Part shown: positions 21,893 to 34,415 of the stretch, piece by piece
How the letters are laid out: every line of letters begins with the position of its first letter
How positions within the stretch are numbered: position 1 is the stretch's first letter
NCBI GenBank assembly: GCA_022605405.1
Contig: JABYQQ010000001.1
Location: 620,001-684,000, forward strand
Length of the DNA: 64,000 bases
Origin: Earliella scabrosa
Taxonomy: Eukaryota > Basidiomycota > Agaricomycetes > Polyporales > Polyporaceae
Direction: 5' to 3'
The notes under the pieces: model-generated
Seen by the model: the letters and a program-made list of their open reading frames with translations, nothing else
Database searches by the model: none
Told to the model about the DNA's origin: nothing
Made by a program: the position numbers and the translations under genes

Positions 21893-23048
21893 CTCCTGGT
21901 GTGCATGCAGTGTGTGTTAGTGAACGTTCTGTTTGTTGACGGTGTGCGACTGGTGCTCGCCTGGTTGAAAGTGTTCGGGAAAGTGAAAGCGGTCTCAGAC
22001 TGGTGGGATTGCGAGTGACCGCTGGGGGCTCTGATGATCTGAACAGGTCTGGATTCGCATGTCTGTGAGTCCCTAGTTTCCGTGCTAGAGTGTACCCAGC
22101 AATCATTCACGCTACCAGAGGTGTTACGCAAATTGTCGTGGCAGAGGTGTAGGACGTGGCGCGGCGGGCCGGAAGCGCCCCAGCCTGGCCGATGCATCAT
22201 GCTGCATCAGGCATGTGGCCAAACAAGCCACGCCAACGTCCCGCGGGGCGGCCCGCTCCCCGGTCTATCAGTGGCATCATTGGCATGGCACTGCTGCGAG
22301 AACTTCAAGCGACTCAGGCCTGTTGCGAGTGTACGCCGACACCGAGCTCACCTGAGCTCACACCTGCTCACACCGGTGTATGGCGGGTCGTTCCCTCGAG
22401 CCCGTCAGCCCGACGTCCGCATCAGCGTCTATAGCTGTGAGTCAACGCAACGTCTGTGGCCGGACCGTACGGACGACTCAGCTCTTGCGCGTCCACTGTC
22501 ACGACTTGTAAGTAGTAGTAACAGTATGGCCAGCTCCGGTCTAACTCTTTTGCCAAGCTTGGATGTTAACCCATTGCTGTTGGTACGTCGCTAACTGCCA
22601 TTCTCATACTGCAGAACATATACAACGCTTGCTGAATAGACCATCAGCAAAGAAATCCATTCTCTCAAGCACGATGGCAACTGTATACACTTTGTGCATT
22701 CAGGTACAACGGCAACTCAAGACGGGGCTCACTACCGGTAGCCATCGCGCGGACCGCAGCGCTCAGAGGTCAACTGATCCTCTCGAAGCAGCCTCCGCGT
22801 TCCCACATCACCGCTTAACAGCTCTCGACCGATAAACGCGAGACTCAACCAAGATCTACCGAACATGCGAGATTGACGAGACTCGAGTCACGAGTGTATC
22901 TGCTGCCCGTTGGGTACGCCGACAATCCTCCTACCTGACGGCCCACGGATCAAAAAGCTGGGCGACCTCAAATCCGTTAAGAACAGAATGTCGCTCGTTC
23001 ACCTCGGCGTTCGATAGTCGACTCACTTGCCCAGATTGCGCACCCACC
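21893..23048. other. intergenic between divergent genes
   Basis: About 1.15 kb shared by the coiled-coil gene (minus) and the GH115 gene (plus). Several Pro/Ser/Arg-type frames exist but none has coding character. No repeat or RNA gene seen. Confidence 0.45.
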
Positions 23049-26000
23049 ATGGCTCACGGTGCTCGTTGGAGCAACTCCCTCTCTCTCGGTCTTGGGCTGC
23101 TCGCGGCCGCGGGAGGAGCTCTTGCAACGATCGGGCACGACTCTTGCGTCGCGTTCGAGTCCTCGTCCTCTACGTTCTCCGTCGTCAGCGGGCAGAAGGC
23201 CGCTCCGGTCCTCATCTCTCCTGACGAGTGGCCGGGCGTGCAGCGCGCCGCCTACGACTTCGTGTCCGACATTCTTGCCGTCACCGGAGTCAAGCCCGCG
23301 TTCAAGAACGTCACTTCGACACAGTCGCCCTCGTCCGATGGGCCTTCCGTCATCATCGTGGGAACGCTCGGCAAGTCGTCACTAATCAACGATGTGGTGA
23401 ACCGCACGAAGCTCGATGTGTCGGGCATCCAGGGGAAGTGGGAGTCCTTCGTGACCAAGGAGGTGGAGAACCCGCTCCCTGGCATCGATAGCGCGTATGT
23501 GATAGTCGGTGCAGACAAGCGTGGCACGATCTTCGCTCTATACGAGCACTCCGAGCAGTTTGGTACGTTTCGTCAGTTGTGGGATAGTGAGCTGGGATTG
23601 ACATTCAGTGGTATAGGCGTGTCTCCGTGGTATTGGTGAGTAGTGGGGCCATCAGACCACAGAATGTTGGCAGAAACTCACTAATGCTCCCAGGTGGGCC
23701 GATGTGCCAACCACGAAACACCCCGAGCTCTACGTTCCCTCGTCCGGATGCTTGCACGGCCCTCCAACGGTTAAGTACCGCGGCATCTTCCTCAACGATG
23801 AGCAACCTGCTCTGCAGAACTGGGCCATGGAGAAGTTTACGAACGGTACGGGCTCGGCCCGCTTGAACTCCCCTTTCAACCACTTCTTCTACACGAAACT
23901 GTGGGTAGCATTCCTGATCCACGGTGCTTTCAGGCTGATCTCGGATGGTTTCATGTCAGATACGAGTTGATTCTGCGATTGAAGGCAAACTCTCTATGGC
24001 CAGGTGCGTGCAAAGCGTTGTCTCTTTTCACCGATACTTGTTGACGCGTCTGATTCACAGCGATGTGGGGAAGGTACGTCCATCGTGTCACCCCACGTGA
24101 CCGCGTCTTGTGCTAACGACCCTGCGTCGTAGCGCATTTGCCGTCGATGACCCAGAGAACCAGCCCCTGGCAGATTGGTACGGTGTCGTGATGGGTACCA
24201 GCCATGAAGAACCGTTTGCGCGTTCGCTTCCAAACGAGTGGAACCTATTCGGAGAGGGTGCATGGGACTATGGCGGGAACCAGGAGAACGTGTACAAGTG
24301 GTGGAAGGAGGGCGCAGAACGCGCCAAGCCGTTCGAGAACGTGATCACCATCGGCATGCGTGGCCGCGGTGAGTAGTCGCACTCAAATCTCTCCTATGTC
24401 GAGTCTGTTCATCATGCGTGGTCACAGGTGACTGTGAGTATTGATCGCTGGTCAAGATCTGCATACATGAGGCTGAGTCGGTTGGCGGACCGTAGTGCCG
24501 TTGTCGGAAGAGCAGAACATCGAGCTCATGGAGAAGATCGTTTCGGACCAACGGCAGCTTTTGGCCGAGGTTTTCAACACGTCGGATATCACGACTATCC
24601 CACAGGTTTGGACGCTCTGTGAGTCACTTTACTAGCTGCCTCCTAGGCCATTGTGACCAATCTCCCCAACCCGCAGACAAAGAGGTCCAGGGATATTATG
24701 ACGAGGGCATGCGTGTTCCAGACGACGTCATTCTCATGTGGTCGGACGACAAGTATGTAGCTTCGTTTGCCAAGGTCTGCCGAATGCTGACCATTTGATA
24801 GTTGGGGAAATATCCGTCGGTACCCTCTACTCAACGAACGCGGCCGATCCGGAGGTGCTGGCGTTTACTATCATGTACGCGTCCGAGGGGTCTCGCTGTG
24901 AAAGGTATCTAACATTTCCCTAGGTTGACTATGTCGGAGATCCGAGGGACTACAAGTGGATCATGGTGAGTAAAGACCGTCCATCTCAAGCTGGCAATGA
25001 CTGATGGTCGGTTTGAATACAGAGCAGTCAAATTGAGAAGGCATGCTTCAAGGCTTTCCACGACGATATCGTCTTTGACCGTGCCCTGTACAGATGTTCG
25101 AGCAGCTGTCAACAGCCGTCGTGCGCGAGGCGACTAGTCTGTGGATTCTGAACGTTGGCGACCTGAAGCCCAACGAGCTGGCCACCGAGTTCTTCCTCGC
25201 CTACGCCTACGACGCATCTAAGTGGACGCCATCGAACCTGCGCGACTTCGTCGCCGGCTGGGCGCAGCGTGAGTTCGACCTCTCTGCGTCCGATGCGGCC
25301 GAGGTTGCGACCGTCATTGGGACCGTCACGCGCCACAATGCGCGTCGCAAACCTGAGATGTGGAACTCCACCATCTACAGCTTGACGAACTATCGCGAGT
25401 GCGTATTTCGTTCCCAGAATCTTGTCGGTCGCTGATTAGCGGCCCGTGTTGTGCGTGCAGGGCTGAGAACGTGCTTGCGACGCTGGAGTCGGCGAAGGCG
25501 GCGTCGACTCGCATTTACAACGAGCTGCCGGACAGCGCCAAGCCTGCGTTCTTCCAGCTTGTGCACCACCCTGTGCAGGCGACATTCACCCTGGCGAACA
25601 TGTGGATCTCTGCGGGTATCAACAACCTACGGGCGTCCCAGGCGCGCATCAGCGCGAACGACTACCTTGAAGAGGTGGAGACGCTCTTTGAGCAAGACTA
25701 TGCTCTCGAGGTGGACTACCACAGCGTACTTGACGGTGAGTTACACACTTAGCGAGACTTGGAACATCGTTCATACATCGGCTTGTAGGCAAATGGAACC
25801 ATATGATGGACCAGACACATGTCATGTACTACTACTGGCAGCAACCCATGGCGAACACGTATGTCGATCTCGCTATCAATAGCCTATCTGTAGTACTTAC
25901 TGATCGGAACGATCTCAGGATGCCGTTTGTGACCAGGGTGCAGGCGAAGAAGCAAGCTCTCCCTGGCCCCATGCGTATCGTGCCTGAAGGTGTCTCGGGC

Positions 26001-27197
26001 GCATGGTGAGCCTCTTTCATCGATTCGTGCGTCTACGCTCATACGCATGGTCTCACCTTTCGAACGCAGGCCGGGCGACAATGTGAACAACTGCGCGCAG
26101 GGCTACGGCTGCGGCAACCCGAAGATCGCGCTCGACCCATACGTGCCCACGGGGAACCGCTACATCGACGTCGGCGCAGGTGGCCCCAACGCGTTCACGT
26201 TCGCCGCCGTCAGCAACCAGCCGTGGGTGCGCGTTGAGCCCGCCCAGGGCTCGATCTCGACGGGCCACCCCGAGGAGCGCGTGTTCGTGAGCGTCGACTG
26301 GAGCAAGGTGACGGGCGTGCAGACTGCTACGGTCACGATCACTGCGACGAGCAACGGGAGGGTCGTGCAGAGGGTGCCCGTCGCGCTTACTGCGAACCAC
26401 ACCGTAGTGCCAGAGGGCTTCCATGGTGAGTCCTGGGTCCTTGAATGTGGGCTTTGCTGGTAGAGAGGGGGCTGAGATGCTAAACCATATAGGCTTTGTG
26501 GAGGGCGATGGTGCAGTGTCCATCGAGGCTGGCCACGCCTCTCGTAGCACGTCTGTCTCAGGCATTACCTGGACTGAGATCCCGGGCCTCGGCCGCACCC
26601 TCTCTGGCGTAACGCCCTGGCCGCGCGGAGGTGACGAGCTCAGCTTCGCCGCAGGCAGTGGACCGAGCATGTAAGTCTTTGCAGCTCCCTTCTCCCCTTA
26701 ATCACTGCTGCTCCTGCATGACCCACGTCTCTAATACTCCACCGCCGTCAGCGAGTACGACTTCTACTTGTTCAACACTCGTAGCCAGGGCGGGAGCATC
26801 ACGATCAAGACGTACGTCTCGCCCTCGCTGAACGGTCTGGGCGACTCGCGCCCGCTCGGCTTCGCGCTCCAGATCGACGACGGCCAGCCGAAGACGGTGA
26901 ACTATGTACCCGCCACGCCCCGCGGCCAGACGGCCCCGCCTGGGTGGGGAGGGATGAACGGCTGGGTCGCGAACAGCATCATCGAGGTGCCTGTCGTGTT
27001 CCCCGTCCAACCGGGCGCGCACACGCTGAAGGTGTGGATGATCGAGCCGACAGTTGTTCTGCAGAAGATTGTGATCGGTATGTGGCTGTTCTTGGCGATG
27101 CGTTGTCGTGAGAGACTGACCGGTCCCGATGCTGGCCACAGACACTGGAGGAGTGAAGCCTAGCTATCTCGGTCCACCTGAAAGTATCAGTGTGTGA
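23049..27197 (+). CDS. secreted glycoside hydrolase family 115 (xylan alpha-1,2-glucuronidase)
   Basis: Long multi-exon gene (about fifteen exons with ~50-70 nt introns) encoding roughly 1000 aa, the usual GH115 length. It begins with a signal peptide (MAHGARWSNSLSLGLGLLAAAGGALA). Typical GH115 segments follow: SAYVIVGADKRGTIFALYEHSEQFGVSPWYWWADVP, KYRGIFLNDEQPALQNWA, RLNSPFNHFFYTKLFE, LKANSLWPAMWG, YGVVMGTSHEEP, WILNVGDLKPNELATEFFLAYAYD, and HHPVQATFTLANMW. The C-terminal part (VEPAQGSISTG...) is the beta-sandwich accessory region, and the last exon ends PSYLGPPESISV. GH115 enzymes remove (4-O-methyl)-glucuronic acid from glucuronoxylan, consistent with a wood-degrading fungus. It is extracellular. 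No stops or frameshifts were seen when introns are removed. Confidence 0.92.
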
Positions 27198-27634
27198 ATT
27201 TGTACACATTGATGGGCGTATAACCAGTATACCTCAAGCCTTTGTAATGTCGTCTTTGGGAATCATCCATCCAGTGAATCGCGGAGGGGGGGCTGATGTT
27301 ACAATCGACTGCCTCACCGAGGCTTGGGTTGCACTCCACGTTCACACGAGCAAGGTACGCAACGCATGCGGAGGGAACGATTGATGGTTTTGTAGGATGT
27401 ATGTTTGCACAATAGTTGGTCCTTCCGCTACCTCTCGGACAAGCGCTATAGCTTGGGGATCTTGGGGATAGTTGACATGGAACTCGATGAGCAAATGAAT
27501 TAACGAGAGAACAAAGTACATGGAGGGAGGCCGGTGTGCGTAAGCACAGTCTCCCGTGGTCGTGACAGTATGCCAGAGCCCAACCCGTCAATAACCCCGG
27601 AGTTGAGGACTAGCGACTGAAATACGAGCATTGT
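27198..27634. other. convergent intergenic region
   Basis: 437 bp between the stops of the GH115 gene (plus) and the BAP31-like gene (minus). No gene seen. Confidence 0.5.
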
Positions 27635-28520
27635 TCAATCCCTGCGCTTGTCCGAGACACTACCCGTCTTCGCGTTGTATTCGGTGGCGAGGCGGTCATA
27701 TTCCATCGCGTTTTGCTCGGCCTGCTTCTTCACAATGTCTGCAGCCACTGCTTTAGGTTTAATCGTAGGTGGGAGGATTGTGGGACGTACCATAGTCCTT
27801 CACCTTTGCCTCCGCCGCAGCGAGCTTCTTCTTGAGATCCTCAATCTGCTTGGTCTGATCACCACCGGTGGACTTGCCGGTCTGAGCATGTCTAGTTCAG
27901 AATTACTGAAGGACGTAGACAAGACATCACGCACTGAGTTCTTGAGTTTAGCGTATTCCTCTTGGGTGTGGATGAGGTCGAGCAGGATGTAGAACGTGCG
28001 AGTAAGAACAAGGGAGAGGAACAAGCAGAAGCCTGTGAGGTAGACGTTTCTTTGTGCGCTGCAACATCGTTGGATTAGTGCCTGACTGGGAAAGGTGCGA
28101 GGACGACGTACTAGAACTTGCGTGCAGACACGGTCGTCTCCGCGCGAACGTCATGCATCCCGGCCCCTGTTGACTTGGCGAGGTCGACTTCCGCTGTGAC
28201 TCTCCACATCCTCTGCAGCGCGTCCACAAATAGGATAGCTACGAATCTGCGGTGCGTCAGAGGCATCGTCCTAGCAGGGGCGACAAAGGACGTACATGAA
28301 TGCAATTTTGACACCATATGCGAGCTTGGCCACGATTGGACTTTCGGAGAGAAAGTGAAAGAGCTTCTTGCGGACTGTGTGGGGGAGGGGGAAGATGAGG
28401 ACCAGGAAGGTGGCCATTTCCGACACAAGGAGGAGGAAAGTGAGCGTGTAGCTGGACAACATGGTCAGCATCGAGCTCCCCGGCGGGCACAAGCGAGTCT
28501 GAGACGTACTAGACGGTCAT
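27635..28520 (-). CDS. BAP31-like ER membrane protein (Yet3 family)
   Basis: Minus-strand multi-exon gene, start ATG at 28520 (MTVYY across the first intron, then TLTFLLLVSEMATFLVLIFPLP). Three transmembrane helices follow in the BAP31 order: TFLLLVSEMATFLVLIFPL, VAKLAYGVKIAFM..FVAILFVDALQRMW, and YLTGFCLFLSLVLTRTFYILLDLI. The charged loop contains AEVDLAKSTGAGMHDVRAE and is followed by YAQRNVYLTGF, a family hallmark. A cytosolic coiled coil ends the protein (TKQIEDLKKKLAAAEAKVKDY, KKQAEQNAMEYDRLATEYN), with stop at 27635. BAP31/Yet proteins are ER cargo and quality-control factors. The C-terminus (SVSDKRRD) lacks the dilysine KKxx of animal BAP31. Divergent from the UBP6-like gene, sharing a 314-bp promoter region. 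Confidence 0.88.
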
Positions 28521-28834
28521 CGCGAGTGAGAGGGTGGAGAAAGAGACAAAGATAGGGGATGTGATGGCGGTCGTCTGAGGAGAAAGCGGTTAAGAGGCGT
28601 GCAGCGTGCACCACCGCGCCGCAGTGCGCTGACGCCTCGACGCGCCCGGACACGTCGCCCAACGTCATCGGGCGCTCTCGCTGCGGCCACACGGTCCGGG
28701 ATCCCGGGTCTTGACGCCCACAGATTTGTCATCGAGATCTGTGGCTTCACGCGTACGCGTACGCGTCAGGCTGGGGCCACAGCAATTTTGCTCCTTCATC
28801 TCGACTTCCTCTCTCCACACCACCGCACTACCGC
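28521..28834. promoter_or_regulatory. shared divergent promoter region
   Basis: 314 bp between the BAP31-like start (minus) and the UBP6-like start (plus). Contains an ACGCGT-ACGCGT-ACGCGT triple (about 28750-28768), a repeated MluI/MCB-like word. No clear TATA box. Confidence 0.45.
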
Positions 28835-31042
28835 CATGGCACCTCTCGCGGTCAAGATCAAGCATGCGGGCAAGGTGCACGACGTGCAGCTCGACCCCGA
28901 CCTTCCCCCGGCCGTCTTCAAGGACGCCATCTACCAAGTTACTGGTGTACCGCCAGACAGGATGAAAGTTATGATCAAAGGCGGCATGCTCAAAGTACGT
29001 CTTCTCGTATGCCGGCGCGCACATCTACAATGCTCATACGCTTTCTGTGTGCGTAGGATGATACCGATTGGCGCAAAGTAGGCCCCAAAGCGGTCAGTGG
29101 CATACGCGAATCTGCACGTCTTCGAGAAGTTGATCGGTCCCTCTCGTACAGGGACAAACATTTATGGTCATCGGCGCCGCAGGCGAGCTTCCAAAGCCGC
29201 CATCAACTCCCATTCAATTCTTGGAAGGTGCGTTTGTGCGCTATTCAGATGAGCCAAGAGGACGAGGTGTTCATTCGAATGTTAGACATGGACGATACCA
29301 CCTTGGCACAAGCTGTGAGTGCTAGGTCTGAGTCCGCTCTCTACCGCATGCTGAATGAACCTTCTAGCTCTCGTTGCCTGTTGGTCTCGTCAACCTGGGT
29401 AACACGTGCTACATGAATGCCACACTTCAAGCTATGCGCGCTATCCCGGAACTACAAACTGCCCTTCATAGGTACTCTGACTTCTAGTCGCTGTTCGATC
29501 GACCTTGCTAAGCTCTGCGATAGCTCTCCTCCGCCAGGACTGCCAACAGCGCTGCGTAACCTCTACGCAAACATGGCAAATACGACGGAGAGTGTCACAC
29601 CATCCGCGTTCCTTGCTGCCCTCCGTCATGCGTTCCCACAATTCGCTGAGCAGTCGCGCGCAACGGGCATGAAGGCACTCATGGGCGGCGGATACGCACA
29701 ACAAGGTATGTGTGCATTGTAATTCATGTCTAGTCGGGGCTTTGGGTACTGACGACATCGCAGACGCTGAAGAGTGCTGGGTGCAATTGACGAACGCCCT
29801 CAAAGAGGTCCAAGGACTTCCTGGACCCTCTTCAGGGTCTTCCTCCGGTGCCAAGTTCGTTGAGCAGTACATGACCGGCGAACTGAGACGAGTGTATGCA
29901 CTTCCTTTCAAGCGTGTTCATTACGTATCTAACTGAGCGGTTGTAGACTGAAGTGCGCCGAAGCACCGGAAGAGCCCGAGTCTGTTGCATTCGAGAAGGT
30001 CCTCAAGATCTCGTGTAACATCTCCAACGCCGTCAACTATATGCAGCAAGGTATCATGGAGGTGTGTGGGATTTACGCAGGCAAGGCTGCATAGATGCTG
30101 AAGATATTGTCAGGCACTTGACGGCACGATCGAGAAGCAATCACCGACCCTTGGGCGTGAAGCGGTATACAGCTCCACACAGCGCCTCTCTCGACTTCCG
30201 ACATATCTCACCGTTCACATGGTCCGGTTCGCGTGGAAGCGTGACATCAACAAGAAGGCGAAAATCATGGTGCGTGTCGTCCTCCTATCGCGGTCGTCTA
30301 ATGTACCCACGCAAATGCAATGTATGAACAGAGGAGAGTGAAGTTCCCCACCGAGTACGACGCGCTCGACATCGCGACGCCCGAGCTGCAAGAGAAGCTG
30401 CTCCCGATCAGCAGAAAGCTGAAGGAGTTCGAGAAGGAGCGTGCAGAGCGCCGCAAGGTCCGCAAACGGACCAAGGCCGCCCAGCCCGCGAAGGACAAGG
30501 AGGGTGACGTCCAGATGGGCGACGCATCTGCGCCCGCTGCCTCCTCTTCGACCGCTGAGCCAGCGACGACGACGGAGGGAGAGAACGCAGACGCCGAGAA
30601 AGGCAAGACAGTTGCGGGTGCGGAGCTGGAGGACGAGAGCGTGTACCGCGAGAAGGAGGGCAAGGAGCTCGAGGCGCTCATCCACCCAGAGATCAAAAGC
30701 GACGTCGGCGCCAGCTCGACCGGACAGTACGAGCTTGTCGGTGAGTGTTGCTTTTGTCCTATTTCCTGCAAACAGCGGTGCTCACGAAGCCGTTCGCGAA
30801 CAGCCATTGTGACGCACAAGGGCGCGGAGGCAGACGCAGGACACTACATCGGCTTTGTGAAGAAGCGTGCGCTGCACGGCACGTCTGGGAGCCCTGCGCT
30901 GGACGAGGACGACGAGGACTGGTACAAGTTCGACGACGACAAGGTGTCGATCTTCCCCCAGGACAAGTTGGAGACGCTGTCGGGTGGCGGGCAGGACGCG
31001 TCGGCGTACGTGCTCCTTTACCGGAGCCGTCAGTTGGTGTAG
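28835..31042 (+). CDS. ubiquitin carboxyl-terminal hydrolase, UBP6/USP14-like
   Basis: Multi-exon gene. The N-terminus is a ubiquitin-like domain (MAPLAVKIKHAGKVHDVQLD...PPDRMKVMIKGGMLKDDTDWRK), as in proteasome-bound UBP6/USP14. It is followed by the catalytic cysteine box GLVNLGNTCYMNATLQAMRAI (about 29385-29445). The histidine box is ADAGHYIGFVKKRA (about 30835-30875) and the trailing aromatic motif is WYKFDDDKVSIFPQDKLETLSGGG. The chain ends YVLLYRSRQLV. An acidic/Ala-rich insert lies between the boxes (GDVQMGDASAPAASSSTAEPATTTEGENADAEKGK, split by no intron). The enzyme trims ubiquitin chains at the 26S proteasome. Cys and His are both present, so it should be active. Introns of 50-70 nt interrupt it at least seven times. 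Confidence 0.9.
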
Positions 31043-31220
31043 AGTGCTGTGCGATGAGTTAAGGCGATGGTGTAGACACTGGATGAACGGGATGTACAAA
31101 ATGTCATATCAGGATGTATCTTCCCAACGAATGTGGCCATCTGATTCTGACAATATGAATGGATTCAGAAGACAAGGTTGAGTGTTGATGGCTGAGGAAG
31201 GGAGAAAGGAGAAAAAAAAA

Positions 31221-31304
31221 TGAACCCTACCCGATTTGAACGGATGACCTTGAGGATCTCCCAGCAAGCTGGAATCTCACGCGCTACCGCTGCGCCAAGG
31301 GTTC
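31221..31304 (-). tRNA. tRNA-Trp (CCA) with short intron
   Basis: Minus-strand cloverleaf of 84 nt. The 7-bp acceptor stem is perfect (GAACCCT with AGGGTTC); the D-arm is GCGC-AGCGGTA-GCGC, the T-arm ATCCG-TTCAAAT-CGGGT, and the discriminator A. A run of nine T follows at once, a RNA polymerase III terminator. The anticodon loop starts TTCCAG, reading CCA (Trp). An intron of about 11-12 nt after position 37 pairs with the anticodon (CCAGC with GCTGG), the usual arrangement in eukaryotic tRNA introns. One A-C mismatch remains at the top of the anticodon stem. Confidence 0.85.
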
Positions 31305-32663
31305 TTGTACCGTGGAGCGCAGTGCATGTCTATGTCCATATGACTTATGTATGCGTCCATTGTCCAGATGGAAGAAGTTAACAAGTTCGTTCAAACTCCT
31401 TCGAGTTCAACAGCAAGACATCAACGTCGTCTACCACTGTCGACAGGTCATCATCCTCACCATGCCCATGCCTCAACTCCAGTTCCAGTATTCTCACAGC
31501 CATCGCACAATATAGACTTGTCAGGTCAGAATGAAGTTACGCCTGCCGTTGATGCTGACTCATGCTTAACTGTTGTTACTGTGAGCACGAGCGTCGAGGT
31601 TCTTCCGACTCTTCAGGCTGGCCATGGAAATGCGTCCGCAGGGGTGTCTCTATGCCTCCAGACCGGAGGATCCGAGTCGGCATCTCCGTTGAACATCATC
31701 AACGCAAGTTCATACTATCTCTGTACGTGGCCAGCATAGGATGCTGTTGATCTGTTAAGCACTGCCATGCTAGCGCACCATCTCGCAGATGTGTTGGCCC
31801 GGGCTACTAATAGTACTCTTCAGCGAGTCAGAAGAGCAACTGTCATCGGGCCAGATTCTGATCTGTCATCCGCCGTCCTGATGTCATCTAGGTAGACCCG
31901 GTTCGGTCATCGTGCCGCAGGTCAAACGTTGTTCCACTGCGCCCAGACGCTGCGCGCGGTACGCCTAAATTGCGGTGAGCATCGAACTTCCTACATTCAA
32001 TTGTTTTACTTGAATTGGCTCACGAACACATCGTCCAACTGCGACCATGCGCTGCGGGAGTTCATCGATTCATGATATCGAAATACGTGCTCACTTCTCG
32101 CAACCCTCGCTGCCAGTGCATAGCGACACATCTAACTTACTTCTGCAAGTTCAGCAAGTCGTCCATGTTTAGCTGATCATATGGCTCACGCTCAATCCGC
32201 CACTCTAGGACCATCCCTCGCATCAGCACACCACGCGTCTAGGAGAGACCGTCTCTCAAACCCCATCCACTAATCACGGTGAGCGCAAAAACAAGCCATG
32301 AGTGCTCAACAGAGGCGGAGTCAATCTGGATGGTGACAACATCAAGCAATACCATTGTTCTGAACTACAATGCTGAGCATCGATGTCCGCTGTGCCCACT
32401 CATGGCAATGGCCGTCGCGACATCGTCTCGAACGGTCTTCTCGAACCACGGACGAGACAGCTCCTGATAGATATCAGAGCGTATGTTACAGAATTTCAGG
32501 TTAGATGCGCCGCAGTTTCTTTCGACTAGTATAATTGGGTCGAGAGGCCAGGTATGCTCCTCACCCCGCTAGCGGCTTTCGTTCTCTCTCTTCCTACTCG
32601 TCTCCTCTTCGCTCTTCCGTACTATCTCTCCCTCTGGTTTAGGGAGTTTATCACCGCCTCAGC
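31305..32663. other. intergenic, no gene seen
   Basis: About 1.36 kb between the tRNA and the GH18-like gene. A TATA-like TATAATTG lies near 32530, roughly 135 bp before the next start. No coding exon or repeat was recognised. Confidence 0.45.
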
Positions 32664-33867
32664 ATGTTCGCGCCGTCGTTTTCGCGTCTCTTCACTCTCT
32701 GCTCTGCCGTGGCTTCTCTAGGGGTGTCCCTCGCGTCCCCTCGAGTGCCTCGTAGTCTGGTCCCGCAGGGCCCCAAGTTCGTCGTATACTCGGACCGTGT
32801 CGTCGGCCCCGACGTCCTCCCACCGCTCGACCAGATTCAAGGCTTCAATGTTGTGTAAGCTATCTCCCGTTTCCGCTATTGTCCTCACCGCGTTCTCATG
32901 CGTTCCCATGGACACAGAAACCTGGCATTTCTGCTCTCCGACGGCCCAAAGGAGCAGGCTCTGAACTGGGCGAACCTCGATCCAGCCCGACGCAAGGAGC
33001 TCAAGCAGCAGTACAACGACAAAGGCGTGTCGCTTGTCGTCGCTGCTTTTGGGCAGTTCGACAAGCCGACGTCGGACAACAGGGACCCGACCGTGCTCGC
33101 CAACACGATGGCGCAGTTCGTGCTCACGACCGATTTGGACGGCATCGATGTGGACTGGGAGGAGTTCACGCTTGTCACCCAGAAGCAGCAGGCCAACGTT
33201 GGCGAAGCTTGGCTGGCGACGTTCACGCGAGCGTTGAGGACGCAGCTCCCGCAGGGACAGTTCATTCTCACCCACGCTCGTATGTCTCTTCGATTGCGAC
33301 AGTGTAGAGACAGGGTTGCTGATGAGGACGCACGGGTAGCCGTTGGTCCCTGGTTCCAGCCTGGCTTCTGCCCTGGAGGCTGCTACCTGACTGTCGACAA
33401 GACCGTGGGCAGCCTCATTGATTGGGTATGTGCTCCATGCCTCGCTTTATATCCATAAACGCATATAGATGATGATCTGACATCCGTCCTCGTTCAATGC
33501 AGTACAACATCCAATACTACAATCGTGGGTGCCTCTTTCTCACCTCTATTAGGTGTTTCTGTACTGAGCCGCGCTTGCAGAGTCTCCCTCGCCCGGCTAC
33601 GAGTCCTGCGACTCGCTGCTGAACAACGCGGGCGGGTCCTCGGTCTTCGAAACCGCCAAATCGGGCGTCGACCTCCAGAAGCTCGTCATCGGCAAGCCCG
33701 GTGCCCTGAGCGACGTCACGAACGGCGGGTTTATCGATCCGGCGGCCCTTGGGACGTGTATTCAACAGGCCGTCGCGAAGGGCTGGAACGCCGGCGTCAT
33801 GTCCTTCCAGTTCCCGAACGCGAACACGGCCTGGCTCCAGGCTGTGAAGGGCACCGCGTTTGCGTGA
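32664..33867 (+). CDS. secreted glycoside hydrolase family 18-like protein
   Basis: Starts with a signal peptide (MFAPSFSRLFTLCSAVASLGVSLASP). GH18 landmarks are present: KFVVYSDRV at the first strand, VSLVVAAFGQFD (the SxxxxGG-like strand, degenerate), and the catalytic motif DLDGIDVDWEE (DGxDxDxE, about 33139-33171), where the Glu is the proton donor. Later come PWFQPGFCPGGCYLTVDKTVGSLIDW and YNIQYYNQ, which is the usual substrate-assisting YNQ position. The end is GWNAGVMSFQFPNANTAWLQAVKGTAFA. Five or six exons. GH18 covers chitinases and endo-beta-N-acetylglucosaminidases; the single compact domain with no carbohydrate-binding module leaves both open. Likely extracellular. Confidence 0.85.
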
Positions 33868-34415
33868 ATGCGGGCGGGCTTGGATCAAGACTGTGATTTG
33901 GAGCAGACGGCGCGGACGGCGGGGCTTAAGAGTCTCGCTTTCGCTACTGGCGGGATTCCCTTGCGATCACGCATATATGAAGGCACGACTCAAGCATCTT
34001 GATTGTACGAAAGCACGCGCGAGACAATGTAACACGACATACGAGTAGGACTAATGACGATGAACGAAGTTACTTTCCCGCTGCGGGAGTCCCTACAGCA
34101 CCCCGGTACCACTTGTGGTGCTCTGCCCTACCCTCCCATGAGCACGGTCTCAAGGTGCACGACCGACACCAAGGATTATATATTGAAGCAATTCTACAGT
34201 ACATGGATGGAACAGGGCAGTACGCACATCTCTCATCTCACGGCCAGTCCCTGCAATCATTGATAGAGGGTAAGGTAGGAGAAACTTGACGTACCTCGCT
34301 TGTACCGATCGAATGACGCAGTAAGAAGGCGGCGGCGATACTTCATGATGCCGGTGTATGCTAGAATATGGGACGTGTCAGGATGTCGGGTTCAAAAGGA
34401 ACGGGTAAAGCGCGT
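33868..34415. other. intergenic left of the long inverted repeat
   Basis: About 550 bp without a recognisable gene or repeat. Confidence 0.4.
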
